6,246 nucleotides of DNA, taken from positions 1-6,246 of the forward strand of contig RFHN01000177.1 of assembly GCA_003695835.1 (NCBI GenBank), given 5' to 3'. The position numbers and the translations under genes are program-made. The notes under the pieces are model-generated. The model saw nothing but the letters and a program-made list of their open reading frames with translations, ran no database searches and had not been told where the DNA came from. Below are positions 1-5,590 of the stretch, piece by piece; position 1 is the first letter of the stretch, and the number at the start of each line of letters is the position of its first letter. Source of the stretch: Armatimonadota bacterium. GTDB lineage: Bacteria; Armatimonadota; Fimbriimonadia; Fimbriimonadales; ATM1.

Positions 1-341
1 CCACGGCACTCGGCGGGCTGGTCGCCGTTGCGCTGCTTCTGGGAGACGCCGCGTGGCTGCTACTTGGCTCGACTTGGGCCGGCTTGCTAAGCGGCGCGTG
101 GTGCTTCTTGGCACTCGTCTTCGCGTTCTCGGTGGACAGACCCCGAGGCTGGTTTGTGCTTCTCTATGGCTTCGCGGCTGCCCTGCCTCTGTACCATGTG
201 GTCTACAACCCTGCAGGGAACGTCACGTACCTACCGGGCACTTATCATGCTTTGCTTTGGGGATGGATCGTCGCGACCGCCGTTTCCGCCCTCTCTGGAA
301 CCCTCAGACTTTCGTTTCCTGGAACGGACGCAAAAAGCTGA
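1..341 (+). CDS. C-terminal part of a multi-pass membrane protein, family unknown (5' end outside window)
   Basis: The frame is open from base 3, the first complete codon, and runs off the left edge, ending at TGA 339-341. The 112 visible residues are strongly hydrophobic: about four membrane-spanning stretches, near residues 1-20, 24-42, 48-66 and 81-98, broken by short polar turns such as VDRPRG (about 43-48) and the more polar stretch YNPAGNVTYLPG (about 66-77), and ending in a short polar tail TDAKS. This fits the end of an integral cytoplasmic membrane protein. I see no catalytic or transport motif and cannot name the family. A TTG codon at 84 could serve as a start, but the uninterrupted hydrophobic reading upstream of it argues that the gene begins before the window. 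Its last 38 bases overlap the convergent hydrolase gene. I am fairly sure it is coding because the composition is consistently membrane-like. Confidence 0.6.
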   Translation, partial: TALGGLVAVALLLGDAAWLLLGSTWAGLLSGAWCFLALVFAFSVDRPRGWFVLLYGFAAALPLYHVVYNPAGNVTYLPGTYHALLWGWIVATAVSALSGTLRLSFPGTDAKS

Positions 342-1089
342 GCACGGCCTGCCAGACCCCTTCCGCCCCATCCGGATTCTTGTCCTCGCGAAGCATGCTG
401 GAACCGTGCACGCCCTTGTCCGGAACGTACTGCCGCTTGTCGGAACTCGCTACCTTCTCGAAGATAGCGCTCGCCTGGTCCACCTCCGCCGGCGCCGAGG
501 CTACGAATGTGGGGACATTGACCCGGCTCGCCCATCCGGCGACAACGCCCTTCTCGGTCATGTACTCGCCCGGCGAAAACGCCAGCACGGCAGCAACCTG
601 TTTGTGCTCGGCAGCGAGCCGGAATACCAGCGAAGCGGAGTAGCTGCTCCCCCAAGCCAAGATGGGCGAATATCCATTCTGTACCGCCCAGTCCAGAGCC
701 GCCTCCATATCTTGATAGGCGTCTTCGTACGGCGGCGCGCTCGTCAGGTGGTTGTCAGCCATGGTCCGATTCACCCCATAGAGATCCCCGCCCGACCGCT
801 GGTCCACAGCCAGGCAGGAGAACCCTTCTTTAGCCAGCCGCGGGGCTATGGGATCGTATTCGTGCGCGCTCGACCCAGCTTGATGGAACAGTAGGATCAG
901 AGGCCCTTTCTCTTTGCCGGGCGCTCGGTAAAGGTACGCGCTGATGTTCATACCGTCAGCCGCGGTGAGCTCGATACGGTTGCGCGTGTCCGGCTCGGTC
1001 TTTGCCGCCTGGTGCGACGTTCCGCCCTGCCCGCAACCGGCTGCAAACAGCAGGAAACCGAGTCCGAGGGCGATGGCAAAGGCTCGCAT
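304..1089 (-). CDS. putative lipoprotein alpha/beta hydrolase (dienelactone hydrolase-like)
   Basis: This 261-residue protein begins with a lipoprotein-type signal: a charged MRA, a hydrophobic run, then FAAGC with Cys19 as the probable lipidated residue (Ala instead of the usual Leu at -3). A short Gln/Ser/Thr-rich linker leads into an alpha/beta-hydrolase fold. LILLFHQAG (65-72) resembles the oxyanion-hole strand, and GSSYS (147-151) is the nucleophile elbow with Ser149. His228 in GVHGSS is the likely catalytic His, and Glu202 or Asp204 in the preceding strand the likely acid. The family covers esterases, DLH-like hydrolases and peptidases; the substrate cannot be told from sequence. It probably acts outside the cytoplasmic membrane, tethered by lipid. 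The frame extends upstream to 1248, but those 53 residues are low-complexity, and a start at 1089 places the signal peptide at the N-terminus and has a -10-like box 6 bases before it. The 3' end overlaps the convergent membrane-protein gene. Confidence 0.82.
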   Translation of the reverse strand: MRAFAIALGLGFLLFAAGCGQGGTSHQAAKTEPDTRNRIELTAADGMNISAYLYRAPGKEKGPLILLFHQAGSSAHEYDPIAPRLAKEGFSCLAVDQRSGGDLYGVNRTMADNHLTSAPPYEDAYQDMEAALDWAVQNGYSPILAWGSSYSASLVFRLAAEHKQVAAVLAFSPGEYMTEKGVVAGWASRVNVPTFVASAPAEVDQASAIFEKVASSDKRQYVPDKGVHGSSMLREDKNPDGAEGVWQAVLSFLRPFQETKV

Positions 1090-1125
1090 GCTTGCAGAAT
1101 ACCAAGAAAGAGAGTGCCCCGTCCC
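1090..1125 (-). promoter_or_regulatory. putative leaderless promoter of the hydrolase gene
   Basis: On the minus strand TATTCT (1101-1096) lies 6 bases before the ATG at 1089, so transcription would start at the first base of the codon. No Shine-Dalgarno is visible. A GGGACG at 1125-1120 matches three of six positions of a -35 box, with an 18-base spacer. The hexamer fits TAnnnT but is weak alone; it is supported by the same arrangement at def and purS. Confidence 0.4.
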
Positions 1126-1145
1126 GGGAGGGGGCGGAACGGGGC
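1116..1145. repeat. inverted repeat, 7-bp G/C-rich stem upstream of the hydrolase gene
   Basis: GCCCCGT (1116-1122) and ACGGGGC (1139-1145) are perfect complements around a 16-base loop that itself holds CCCGGG and a G run. On the minus strand the stem is followed by a T-rich stretch (ACTCTCTTTCTT), so it could end transcripts arriving from fmt, or it could be a site acting on the hydrolase promoter it adjoins. The T-tract is broken by C residues, so a terminator role is uncertain. Confidence 0.35.
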
Positions 1146-1221
1146 TTGAGGAGGTGAGGAGAGAGAAGGTAGTGAATGCGCCTAAAACTCCCCTTCCTGC
1201 TTCTTTCAACGCCGGAGCGGC

Positions 1222-1270
1222 AAAAAAGGTTCCAATGCCAGGTTCCAATGCCCGCGAACCGGTCCGGTTC
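1222..1270 (-). terminator. possible terminator/attenuator-like structure after fmt
   Basis: Read on the minus strand, a GAACCGG-A-CCGGTTC palindrome (1270-1256) overlaps the fmt stop codon. It is followed by two GAACC copies, and the second runs straight into six T residues (1227-1222). The single GGTTC arm (1260-1256) can pair with the upstream GAACC or with either downstream GAACC, giving alternative 5-bp hairpins, one of them just before the T-tract. The stems are short, so this is a weak terminator at best. Confidence 0.35.
1227..1252. repeat. perfect 13-bp tandem direct repeat
   Basis: AGGTTCCAATGCC occurs twice head to tail at 1227-1239 and 1240-1252 with no mismatch, in the 179-base non-coding gap between fmt and the hydrolase gene. 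On the minus strand it reads GGCATTGGAACCT. It could be a local slippage duplication or part of a longer dispersed intergenic element; a single window cannot tell these apart. Confidence 0.85.
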
Positions 1271-2189
1271 AGGTGAGCCGCTCGCCCGGCCGCCAGCGCC
1301 GCCCAGCGACGAACGCCCGACCGGGCATCTCTTTTTTCCCTGGGGGAAGGACGGAGCCGACTGCGAGGGAGGTCCCCTCCGCGAAGGCGACAACCATCGC
1401 GTCACCCTCAAACCCGACGAAGGCGCCCGGCTGGAGGCTCGCCGCACCCGCTGGGCGAGCGGAAACGACGAGGACATACCCATCGCCGACGGGCAGGTGG
1501 CACCCCGGTTTCGGCGTCGCGGCCCTGAAGCGACGGTATGCGAGATCCGCCGGCTCGTCGAACCGGAGGGCGCCGTCCTCACGCCGCATCTTCGGCGCGG
1601 TCGTTGCGAGCGAATCGTCCTGGGGAATGGACACGTACGTCCCATCGCGGAGCGAGGCCCACTGTCCCACCAGGAGTTCGGCTGCCAGGCTCGACAATCT
1701 TGCTTCGAGCTCTCCCGCCGTCTCGTCATCGCCTATCTCCGTCTCCACCGATGCGATGACCGGGCCGGTGTCGCACCCTTCGTCCATTTGCATGAGCGTA
1801 ACGCCTGTCGTCCGCTCTCCGTTCAGGATGGCTCGTTGAATCGGAGCAGCGCCCCGATACTTCGGTAGCAGCGAAGCGTGTAGATTGATCCCCCCGCGCG
1901 GGGCGGCATCAAGCAGCGCCTTCGGAAGGATCTGCCCGTAGCTGGCTACAATGAGGGCGAGCGGCTCCAACCCCCGGACCCGCGCGACGAACGCCTCGTC
2001 ACGGCAACGCGCGGGCGCTTCAACCGGCAACCCCAACTGCTCGGCGCGATCGTGCACCGGCGTGCGGGTCAGCCTTCGGCCTCTTCCAGCGGGTCTTGGC
2101 GGCTGCGTAACGACGAGAGAGATCTCGTCAGCGATCGCCTCCAGGGGTCTTATGGCAAACTCGGACGAGCCAAAGAAGACAACGCTCAC
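1269..2189 (-). CDS. fmt: methionyl-tRNA formyltransferase
   Basis: Fmt transfers a formyl group from 10-formyltetrahydrofolate to Met-tRNA(fMet) in the cytoplasm, making the initiator for translation. The 306 residues match the family's usual size of about 310. The N-terminus VVFFGSSEFA is the expected first strand of the formyltransferase fold. The catalytic triad is present as Asn102 and His104 in INLHASLLPKYRG and Asp140 in MDEGCDTGP, spaced as in the E. coli enzyme. The C-terminal part, from about residue 200, is the tRNA-binding OB-like domain, introduced by PKMRREDG. I chose GTG 2189 because its GTGA overlaps the def stop codon and it puts the conserved strand at residue 3; the frame also permits an ATG at 2216 giving nine extra residues. 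Overlap with def implies translational coupling, matching the common def-fmt pair. No broken motif is seen. Confidence 0.96.
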   Translation of the reverse strand: MSVVFFGSSEFAIRPLEAIADEISLVVTQPPRPAGRGRRLTRTPVHDRAEQLGLPVEAPARCRDEAFVARVRGLEPLALIVASYGQILPKALLDAAPRGGINLHASLLPKYRGAAPIQRAILNGERTTGVTLMQMDEGCDTGPVIASVETEIGDDETAGELEARLSSLAAELLVGQWASLRDGTYVSIPQDDSLATTAPKMRREDGALRFDEPADLAYRRFRAATPKPGCHLPVGDGYVLVVSARPAGAASLQPGAFVGFEGDAMVVAFAEGTSLAVGSVLPPGKKEMPGRAFVAGRRWRPGERLT

Positions 2190-2725
2190 ACCCGCTCGCC
2201 CGCGCCCGACGGCCACTCCCAGTGCAAAGTCTCCACAATCACTTTGTCAATGAAGAGGATTCCGTCCAAGTGATCCACTTCATGTTGAATGACCCGCGCG
2301 GATAGACCCTCGTGTTCCTCTACGCGCACGCGGTTTTGATCGTCCAGGAACCGAACCTTCACCCTCTGCGCGCGCGGCACATCGCCGTAAAGCCCAGGGA
2401 GGCTGAGGCAGCCCTCTTGCCCCACCACTTCGCCCGATGCTTCCAGGATTTCCGGGTTGAACATCGCGCGGGGGCGGCCTTCCGCGGCCGTGATGATCAC
2501 GCGCACGGAGCGGCCGACCTGAGGGCCGGCCAGCCCGATACCATTCGCCTGCCGCATCGCACGAATCATCTCCTCCGCCAATTGCCGCAGCTCTTTGTTG
2601 ACACGTTCGACCGGCTTGGCAGGGATGCGCAGAACCTCCGCTGGGTACTTGACGATCGGGCTGGCGTCGCCCGTTTCCCACAGAGGTTTGAACTCGTCCG
2701 GAACGACAACGGAAACCGGCATCAT
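2186..2725 (-). CDS. def: peptide deformylase
   Basis: This metalloenzyme removes the formyl group from the N-terminal methionine of new proteins. All three family motifs are present in order: GIGLAGPQVG (62-71; most members have GIGLAAPQ, so Gly replaces the second Ala), EGCLSLP (104-110) with the metal ligand Cys106, and QHEVDHLDG (147-155) with ligands His148 and His152 and catalytic Glu149. At 179 residues it is slightly longer than the common form of about 165-170 because about 25 residues precede the usual opening, here IVKYPAEVLR. Start candidates are ATG 2725 and ATG 2722. The second lies 7 bases after a TAGAAT box, the same distance as in purS, so a leaderless start there is plausible; the two products differ by one Met. 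It is the first gene of a minus-strand pair with fmt, diverging from purS. Confidence 0.96.
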   Translation of the reverse strand: MMPVSVVVPDEFKPLWETGDASPIVKYPAEVLRIPAKPVERVNKELRQLAEEMIRAMRQANGIGLAGPQVGRSVRVIITAAEGRPRAMFNPEILEASGEVVGQEGCLSLPGLYGDVPRAQRVKVRFLDDQNRVRVEEHEGLSARVIQHEVDHLDGILFIDKVIVETLHWEWPSGAGERV

Positions 2726-2729
2726 CAGG

Positions 2730-2735
2730 ATTCTA
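2730..2735 (-). promoter_or_regulatory. putative -10 box of the def-fmt unit
   Basis: TAGAAT on the minus strand (2735-2730) ends 4 bases before ATG 2725 and 7 bases before ATG 2722. This is where a -10 box would sit for a transcript starting at or next to the start codon. No convincing -35 is seen upstream. The distance from the box to ATG 2722 equals that from the purS box to its GTG. Confidence 0.5.
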
Positions 2736-2811
2736 CTTGATTTTTGGCTCCACCCGCTGCGCGCTTTGGGCGGGATGCACCCGGCAGTTGCTTCGTACGA
2801 CGCCCCGAAAG

Positions 2812-2820
2812 TGTTAGAAT
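2812..2820 (+). promoter_or_regulatory. putative extended -10 promoter of purS and downstream genes
   Basis: TGTTAGAAT fits an extended -10 (TGn followed by TAGAAT at 2815-2820). It ends 7 bases before GTG 2828, so transcription would begin at or one base before that codon. The -35 is weak (TTCGTA at 2792-2797 with a 17-base spacer). It shares the 2726-2827 region with the divergent def promoter. That region also holds a CCCGC/GCGGG inverted repeat (2753-2757 and 2770-2774, 12-base loop), which could be an operator but has no recognisable identity. Confidence 0.5.
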
Positions 2821-2827
2821 GGCGGCC

Positions 2828-3064
2828 GTGAAGCGGTATCGCGTTTACGTGACTCTCAAGCCACAGCTTCTTGACTCCGCGGGAAGAACCGTTCGAGACG
2901 CGCTGAACTCGCTCGGATTCGACGACGTGCAGAACGTGCGCATCGGAAAGCTCATCGAGATCGAAGCACAGGCCGCCGACCGCAGCGCGGTCGAGGAGAT
3001 GTGTAGGAAGCTTCTCGCAAACCCCGTTACGGAGGAGTTCGAAATCGAGGAAGTGGAAGGATGA
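2828..3064 (+). CDS. purS: phosphoribosylformylglycinamidine synthase, PurS subunit
   Basis: PurS is the small structural subunit of the three-part FGAM synthetase (PurL, PurQ, PurS), which converts FGAR to FGAM with glutamine and ATP in purine synthesis. It helps carry ammonia between PurQ and PurL. The 78-residue product has the family pattern: a first strand YRVYVTLKP, then LLDSAGRTVRDALNSLGF, then VQNVRIGKLIEIE, and the acidic C-terminus EEFEIEEVEG. Length agrees with the usual 80-85. I prefer GTG 2828 because TAGAAT overlaps the only other good start (ATG 2819, adding MAA), placing that ATG inside the -10 box; if the box is not real, 2819 is the alternative. The stop overlaps the purQ start as ATGA, which implies coupled translation and equal output. 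Confidence 0.93.
   Translation: MKRYRVYVTLKPQLLDSAGRTVRDALNSLGFDDVQNVRIGKLIEIEAQAADRSAVEEMCRKLLANPVTEEFEIEEVEG
3047..3053 (+). promoter_or_regulatory. Shine-Dalgarno of purQ
   Basis: GAGGAAG lies 7 bases before ATG 3061 inside the end of purS. It is the clearest Shine-Dalgarno in the window, showing that internal operon genes here can use normal ribosome binding even though the first genes appear leaderless. Confidence 0.55.
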
Positions 3065-3744
3065 AGGCGGCGATCGTTCAGATCCCCGGCAGCAACTGCG
3101 ACCAGGACGCCCTCTTCGGATTAAGGGGCCTAGGCATCGAGACAGAATATGTCTGGCACGCGAGCGACACGTTGACCGGATTCGACCTCGTTGTCATTCC
3201 GGGCGGCTTTACGTACGGCGATTACCTCCGGTGCGGTGCGATCGCAGCTCGCGCTCCCGTGATGGACGCGGTTCGCCAGTTTGCCGAGGGTGGAGGCCCC
3301 GTCATCGGCATCTGCAACGGGTTTCAGGTGCTGATCGAGGCAGGCCTACTGCCGGGAGCGCTGCTGCCCAACGTAGGACAGCGCTTTCTGTGCCGAACGG
3401 TACACATCAAAGCGGTGAACCGAGAGTCGCTTTGGACTCAAGCCTGCGAGAAGCCTTTGGCGATGCCGATCGCGCACAACGAGGGACGGTACGTCGCCGA
3501 AGAAGAGACTCTCAAACGGCTCTCGCAGGAAAACCGGATCGCTTTCGTGTACTGTACGCCGACCGGCGAAGTAACCGAAGAGGCCAACCCGAACGGGTCA
3601 GTACAGAACATAGCCGGTGTCCTCAACGAACGAGGAAACGTGCTGGGCATGATGCCTCACCCGGAACGAGCCATCCTCCAAGAGCTCGGTTCGACAGACG
3701 GGCGATGCCTCTTCGATGCCTTTGCTCACGCCCACGCGACATGA
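3061..3744 (+). CDS. purQ: phosphoribosylformylglycinamidine synthase, PurQ glutaminase subunit
   Basis: PurQ hydrolyses glutamine and passes ammonia to PurL for FGAM formation. The 227-residue protein is a class I glutamine amidotransferase of normal length. The N-terminus AAIVQIPGSNCDQD is typical of PurQ. IPGGFTYGDYLRCGA (46-60) holds the oxyanion region, GICNGFQVL (83-91) carries the nucleophile Cys85, and MMPHPERA (197-204) supplies His200 and Glu202, completing the triad. A GAGGAAG Shine-Dalgarno precedes ATG 3061, and the start overlaps the purS stop. Its own stop overlaps the next gene as ATGA. The usual partner purL is not adjacent, so it must lie elsewhere or have been displaced by the secreted-protein gene and the pilT genes. 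All catalytic residues are intact. Confidence 0.97.
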   Translation: MKAAIVQIPGSNCDQDALFGLRGLGIETEYVWHASDTLTGFDLVVIPGGFTYGDYLRCGAIAARAPVMDAVRQFAEGGGPVIGICNGFQVLIEAGLLPGALLPNVGQRFLCRTVHIKAVNRESLWTQACEKPLAMPIAHNEGRYVAEEETLKRLSQENRIAFVYCTPTGEVTEEANPNGSVQNIAGVLNERGNVLGMMPHPERAILQELGSTDGRCLFDAFAHAHAT

Positions 3745-4487
3745 GGTTCCTCTCGATTTTCTTCGCGATCGCGTGCCTGAGCGGAACCGCTTGGGCTCAG
3801 GCAGCCGATCAAGAGCCGATCCTGCAGGGTCGGCCGGACGTCATCGTTCGCGTACGGAAGTCCACCGTGGGTGCCGACTACGTCGAGATCCTCATGGTGA
3901 AGGAGAACTACCCTGAGGAGCTGCTCAAGCAGCAATGCGCGCGCATCAGCGAGGAGCTGGGCGCTGGGTTGAGAGGGCTTGTCGTCAGCTCCCGCGCTCT
4001 GGGCGGGGATCCCGAAACCAAAGCGGGCAAGGTCGTGTTCGCTTCGTTTGCGACGGACGGAGTGATTCAAGACTCGGGCGTACTGCGCATTCTCCCGTTC
4101 GCCCGCGCCTTCGCTGGGGCGCCGGAGCCAGACACGATCAAGACGCTCGCCGTCGTGTTCGAAGGGGTGCGTCCCGTACCGGGCGTGACGGTCCAGTCGG
4201 CTCGGACGGATTCGGCTGTCGTCTCGGCGGATTACGACCCCTCGTTGCCGCAAGTGGAGTATCGGGTCGTCCTGCTGACGCAGAATCCCGAAGAGATTCA
4301 GTTCCCGGAAACGCTGGCGCACCAACAAAACGGGTCGGTATCCCCGTCTAACGGTGGGATGCCGCAGTGGCTGCTCGGCGCCATCGTCGGAGGCGCGGTG
4401 CTCGTTGGGGCGTTGGTATACTTGGCCTTGCGGCCTCGGCCTGCCACGCGACGGGCACGAACCGAAACTCGACGTCGAAGGATGTAA
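3741..4487 (+). CDS. secreted, C-terminally anchored protein of unknown function
   Basis: I do not recognise this 248-residue protein. It starts with a signal peptide (MRF, hydrophobic run to about residue 16, probable cleavage AWA/QA after residue 19). An extracytoplasmic part of about 190 residues follows, with mixed strand-like stretches such as VIVRVRK, GKVVFASFA and TLAVVFEGV. After a Ser/Asn/Gly-rich linker (196-207) comes one membrane span (about 209-230) and a tail with nine Arg in its last 16 residues, placing the tail in the cytoplasm. The ATG lies in an ATGA overlap with purQ and no Shine-Dalgarno is visible, so translation is probably coupled. The pilT gene begins 8 bases after its stop. 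Single cysteines at 12 and 66 give no motif. Context could suggest an envelope or pilus-linked role, but nothing in the sequence proves that. Confidence 0.85.
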   Translation: MRFLSIFFAIACLSGTAWAQAADQEPILQGRPDVIVRVRKSTVGADYVEILMVKENYPEELLKQQCARISEELGAGLRGLVVSSRALGGDPETKAGKVVFASFATDGVIQDSGVLRILPFARAFAGAPEPDTIKTLAVVFEGVRPVPGVTVQSARTDSAVVSADYDPSLPQVEYRVVLLTQNPEEIQFPETLAHQQNGSVSPSNGGMPQWLLGAIVGGAVLVGALVYLALRPRPATRRARTETRRRRM

Positions 4488-4495
4488 GAACAACT

Positions 4496-5575
4496 ATGCC
4501 GGACATCAAGAACGCAACTTTGCATGAACTGCTCGAAATCGCTTTTGAGCACAAGGCTTCGGACCTCTTTATTAAGGCTGGCTCCGTACCGAAGATGCGA
4601 CAGCACGCGGTCGTCAAGGAGCTTCCCGGCGAGTGGGGGGAGATTGACGAGGAGAACTCGAAGCGTCTGGTCCTGAGCGTCATGACGCCGCGACAGGCCG
4701 CCGAGTTTGAGGAACGGTTGGAGATGGACCTTGCGTTCGCCGTCGGCAAGAAGATGCGCATTCGCGCGAACCTCTACTTCCAGCGCGGCACATACGCTGG
4801 CGTCTTCCGTCTGATCCCCCTCGAGATCCTCTCCATCGAGCAGCTCGGTCTACCGCCCGTCCTGAACGAGGTCGCCAAGCACCGGCAGGGTCTCGTTCTG
4901 TTTACGGGTCCGACCGGTTCTGGAAAGACGACCTCGCTGGCGGCAGTCATTGACCTCATCAACCGAACCCGGCCGTGTCACATCGTCACGATCGAGGACC
5001 CGCTCGAATTCGTCCATGAGGACAAGCTGGCTTACGTCAGTCAGCGCGAAGTGCACATTGACACGAAGGACTTCCACACGGCGATGCGCGCGGTGGTCCG
5101 CGAGGCGCCGGACGTCATCCTCGTCGGTGAGATGCGCGACGTCGAGACGATGAACGTAGCACTCCAAGCCGGTGAAACCGGTCACTTGGTCTTCTCAACG
5201 GTTCACACGCCGAGCGCCCACGACACGCTCGACCGTATCATCAACATGTTCCCGCCGCACGAGAAGAACCACCTCTGCTTGCGATTGGCTGGATCGTTGC
5301 GAGCGGTGATCTCGCAGAAGCTCGTTCCGCGCGCGGACGGAAACGGCCGCGTCTGCGCCTGTGAAGTGATGATCTGCACGCCGACGATCAGCAAGCTGAT
5401 CGAGGACGGACACTTCGGCGAGCTTTACCATGCCATCTCGGAAGGCCACTTCTGGGGCATGCAGACGATGAACCAAAGCCTTGTCAAGTACGTCAAAGCA
5501 GGCGTGATTACGGAAGAGACTGCATTGAACTACGCGGGAATCGTTTCGGAACTTCGCCAACTCCTCCGACGATAA
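4496..5575 (+). CDS. pilT: PilT-like type IV pilus retraction ATPase (first copy)
   Basis: This is a cytoplasmic hexameric motor ATPase of the PilT/GspE secretion-ATPase family, which drives pilus disassembly. The 359 residues hold the N-terminal PAS-like domain (about 1-115) with the family hallmark ASDLFIKAG (21-29), then the RecA-like domain. Walker A GPTGSGKTT is at 138-146 (Lys144), the Asp box TIEDPLEF at 165-172, Walker B DVILVGEMRD at 206-215, and the His box GHLVFSTVHTPSAHDTLDRI at 229-248. The C-terminal retraction signature, normally AIRNLIRE, reads TISKLIED (297-304), though GMQTMNQSL (321-329) is conserved. ATG 4496 is chosen because ASDLFIKAG then sits at the expected place; the frame stays open upstream in low-complexity sequence. 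A GAAGGA 13 bases upstream is a distant Shine-Dalgarno. Whether it retracts pili or does a PilU-like job is open. Confidence 0.92.
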   Translation: MPDIKNATLHELLEIAFEHKASDLFIKAGSVPKMRQHAVVKELPGEWGEIDEENSKRLVLSVMTPRQAAEFEERLEMDLAFAVGKKMRIRANLYFQRGTYAGVFRLIPLEILSIEQLGLPPVLNEVAKHRQGLVLFTGPTGSGKTTSLAAVIDLINRTRPCHIVTIEDPLEFVHEDKLAYVSQREVHIDTKDFHTAMRAVVREAPDVILVGEMRDVETMNVALQAGETGHLVFSTVHTPSAHDTLDRIINMFPPHEKNHLCLRLAGSLRAVISQKLVPRADGNGRVCACEVMICTPTISKLIEDGHFGELYHAISEGHFWGMQTMNQSLVKYVKAGVITEETALNYAGIVSELRQLLRR

Positions 5576-5590
5576 AAGTACGACGACTGA

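Noticed and set aside
1090..1248. Upstream extension of the hydrolase to ATG 1248
   Set aside because: The added 53 residues are low-complexity, start within the tandem repeat and would bury the lipoprotein signal inside the protein.
956..1729. Minus-strand frame of 257 codons across fmt, the gap and the hydrolase start
   Set aside because: It runs through two recognised genes and a repeat in another frame. The product is Arg/Ser-rich with no domain.
1176..1868. Plus-strand frame of 230 codons with an AGGAGG-like stretch at 1150-1155
   Set aside because: It lies antisense to fmt, whose catalytic motifs are intact. Its product is Arg/Pro-rich with no recognisable domain, and the purine-rich stretch is too far (20 bases) to be its ribosome site.
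2744..2827. purS start at the far-upstream codon 2744
   Set aside because: The extra residues are not PurS-like, and the stretch contains the divergent promoter region and the -10 box.
4365..4487. C-terminal span plus Arg tail as a PEP-CTERM or LPXTG-type sorting signal
   Set aside because: There is no PEP or LPXTG motif before the span, and the cytoplasmic tail is longer than typical PEP-CTERM tails. A plain membrane anchor explains it.
3726..4493. Minus-strand frame of 255 codons opposite the secreted protein
   Set aside because: The plus frame has a signal peptide, a membrane span and coupled overlaps on its 5' side, while the minus product is Arg/His-rich and featureless.
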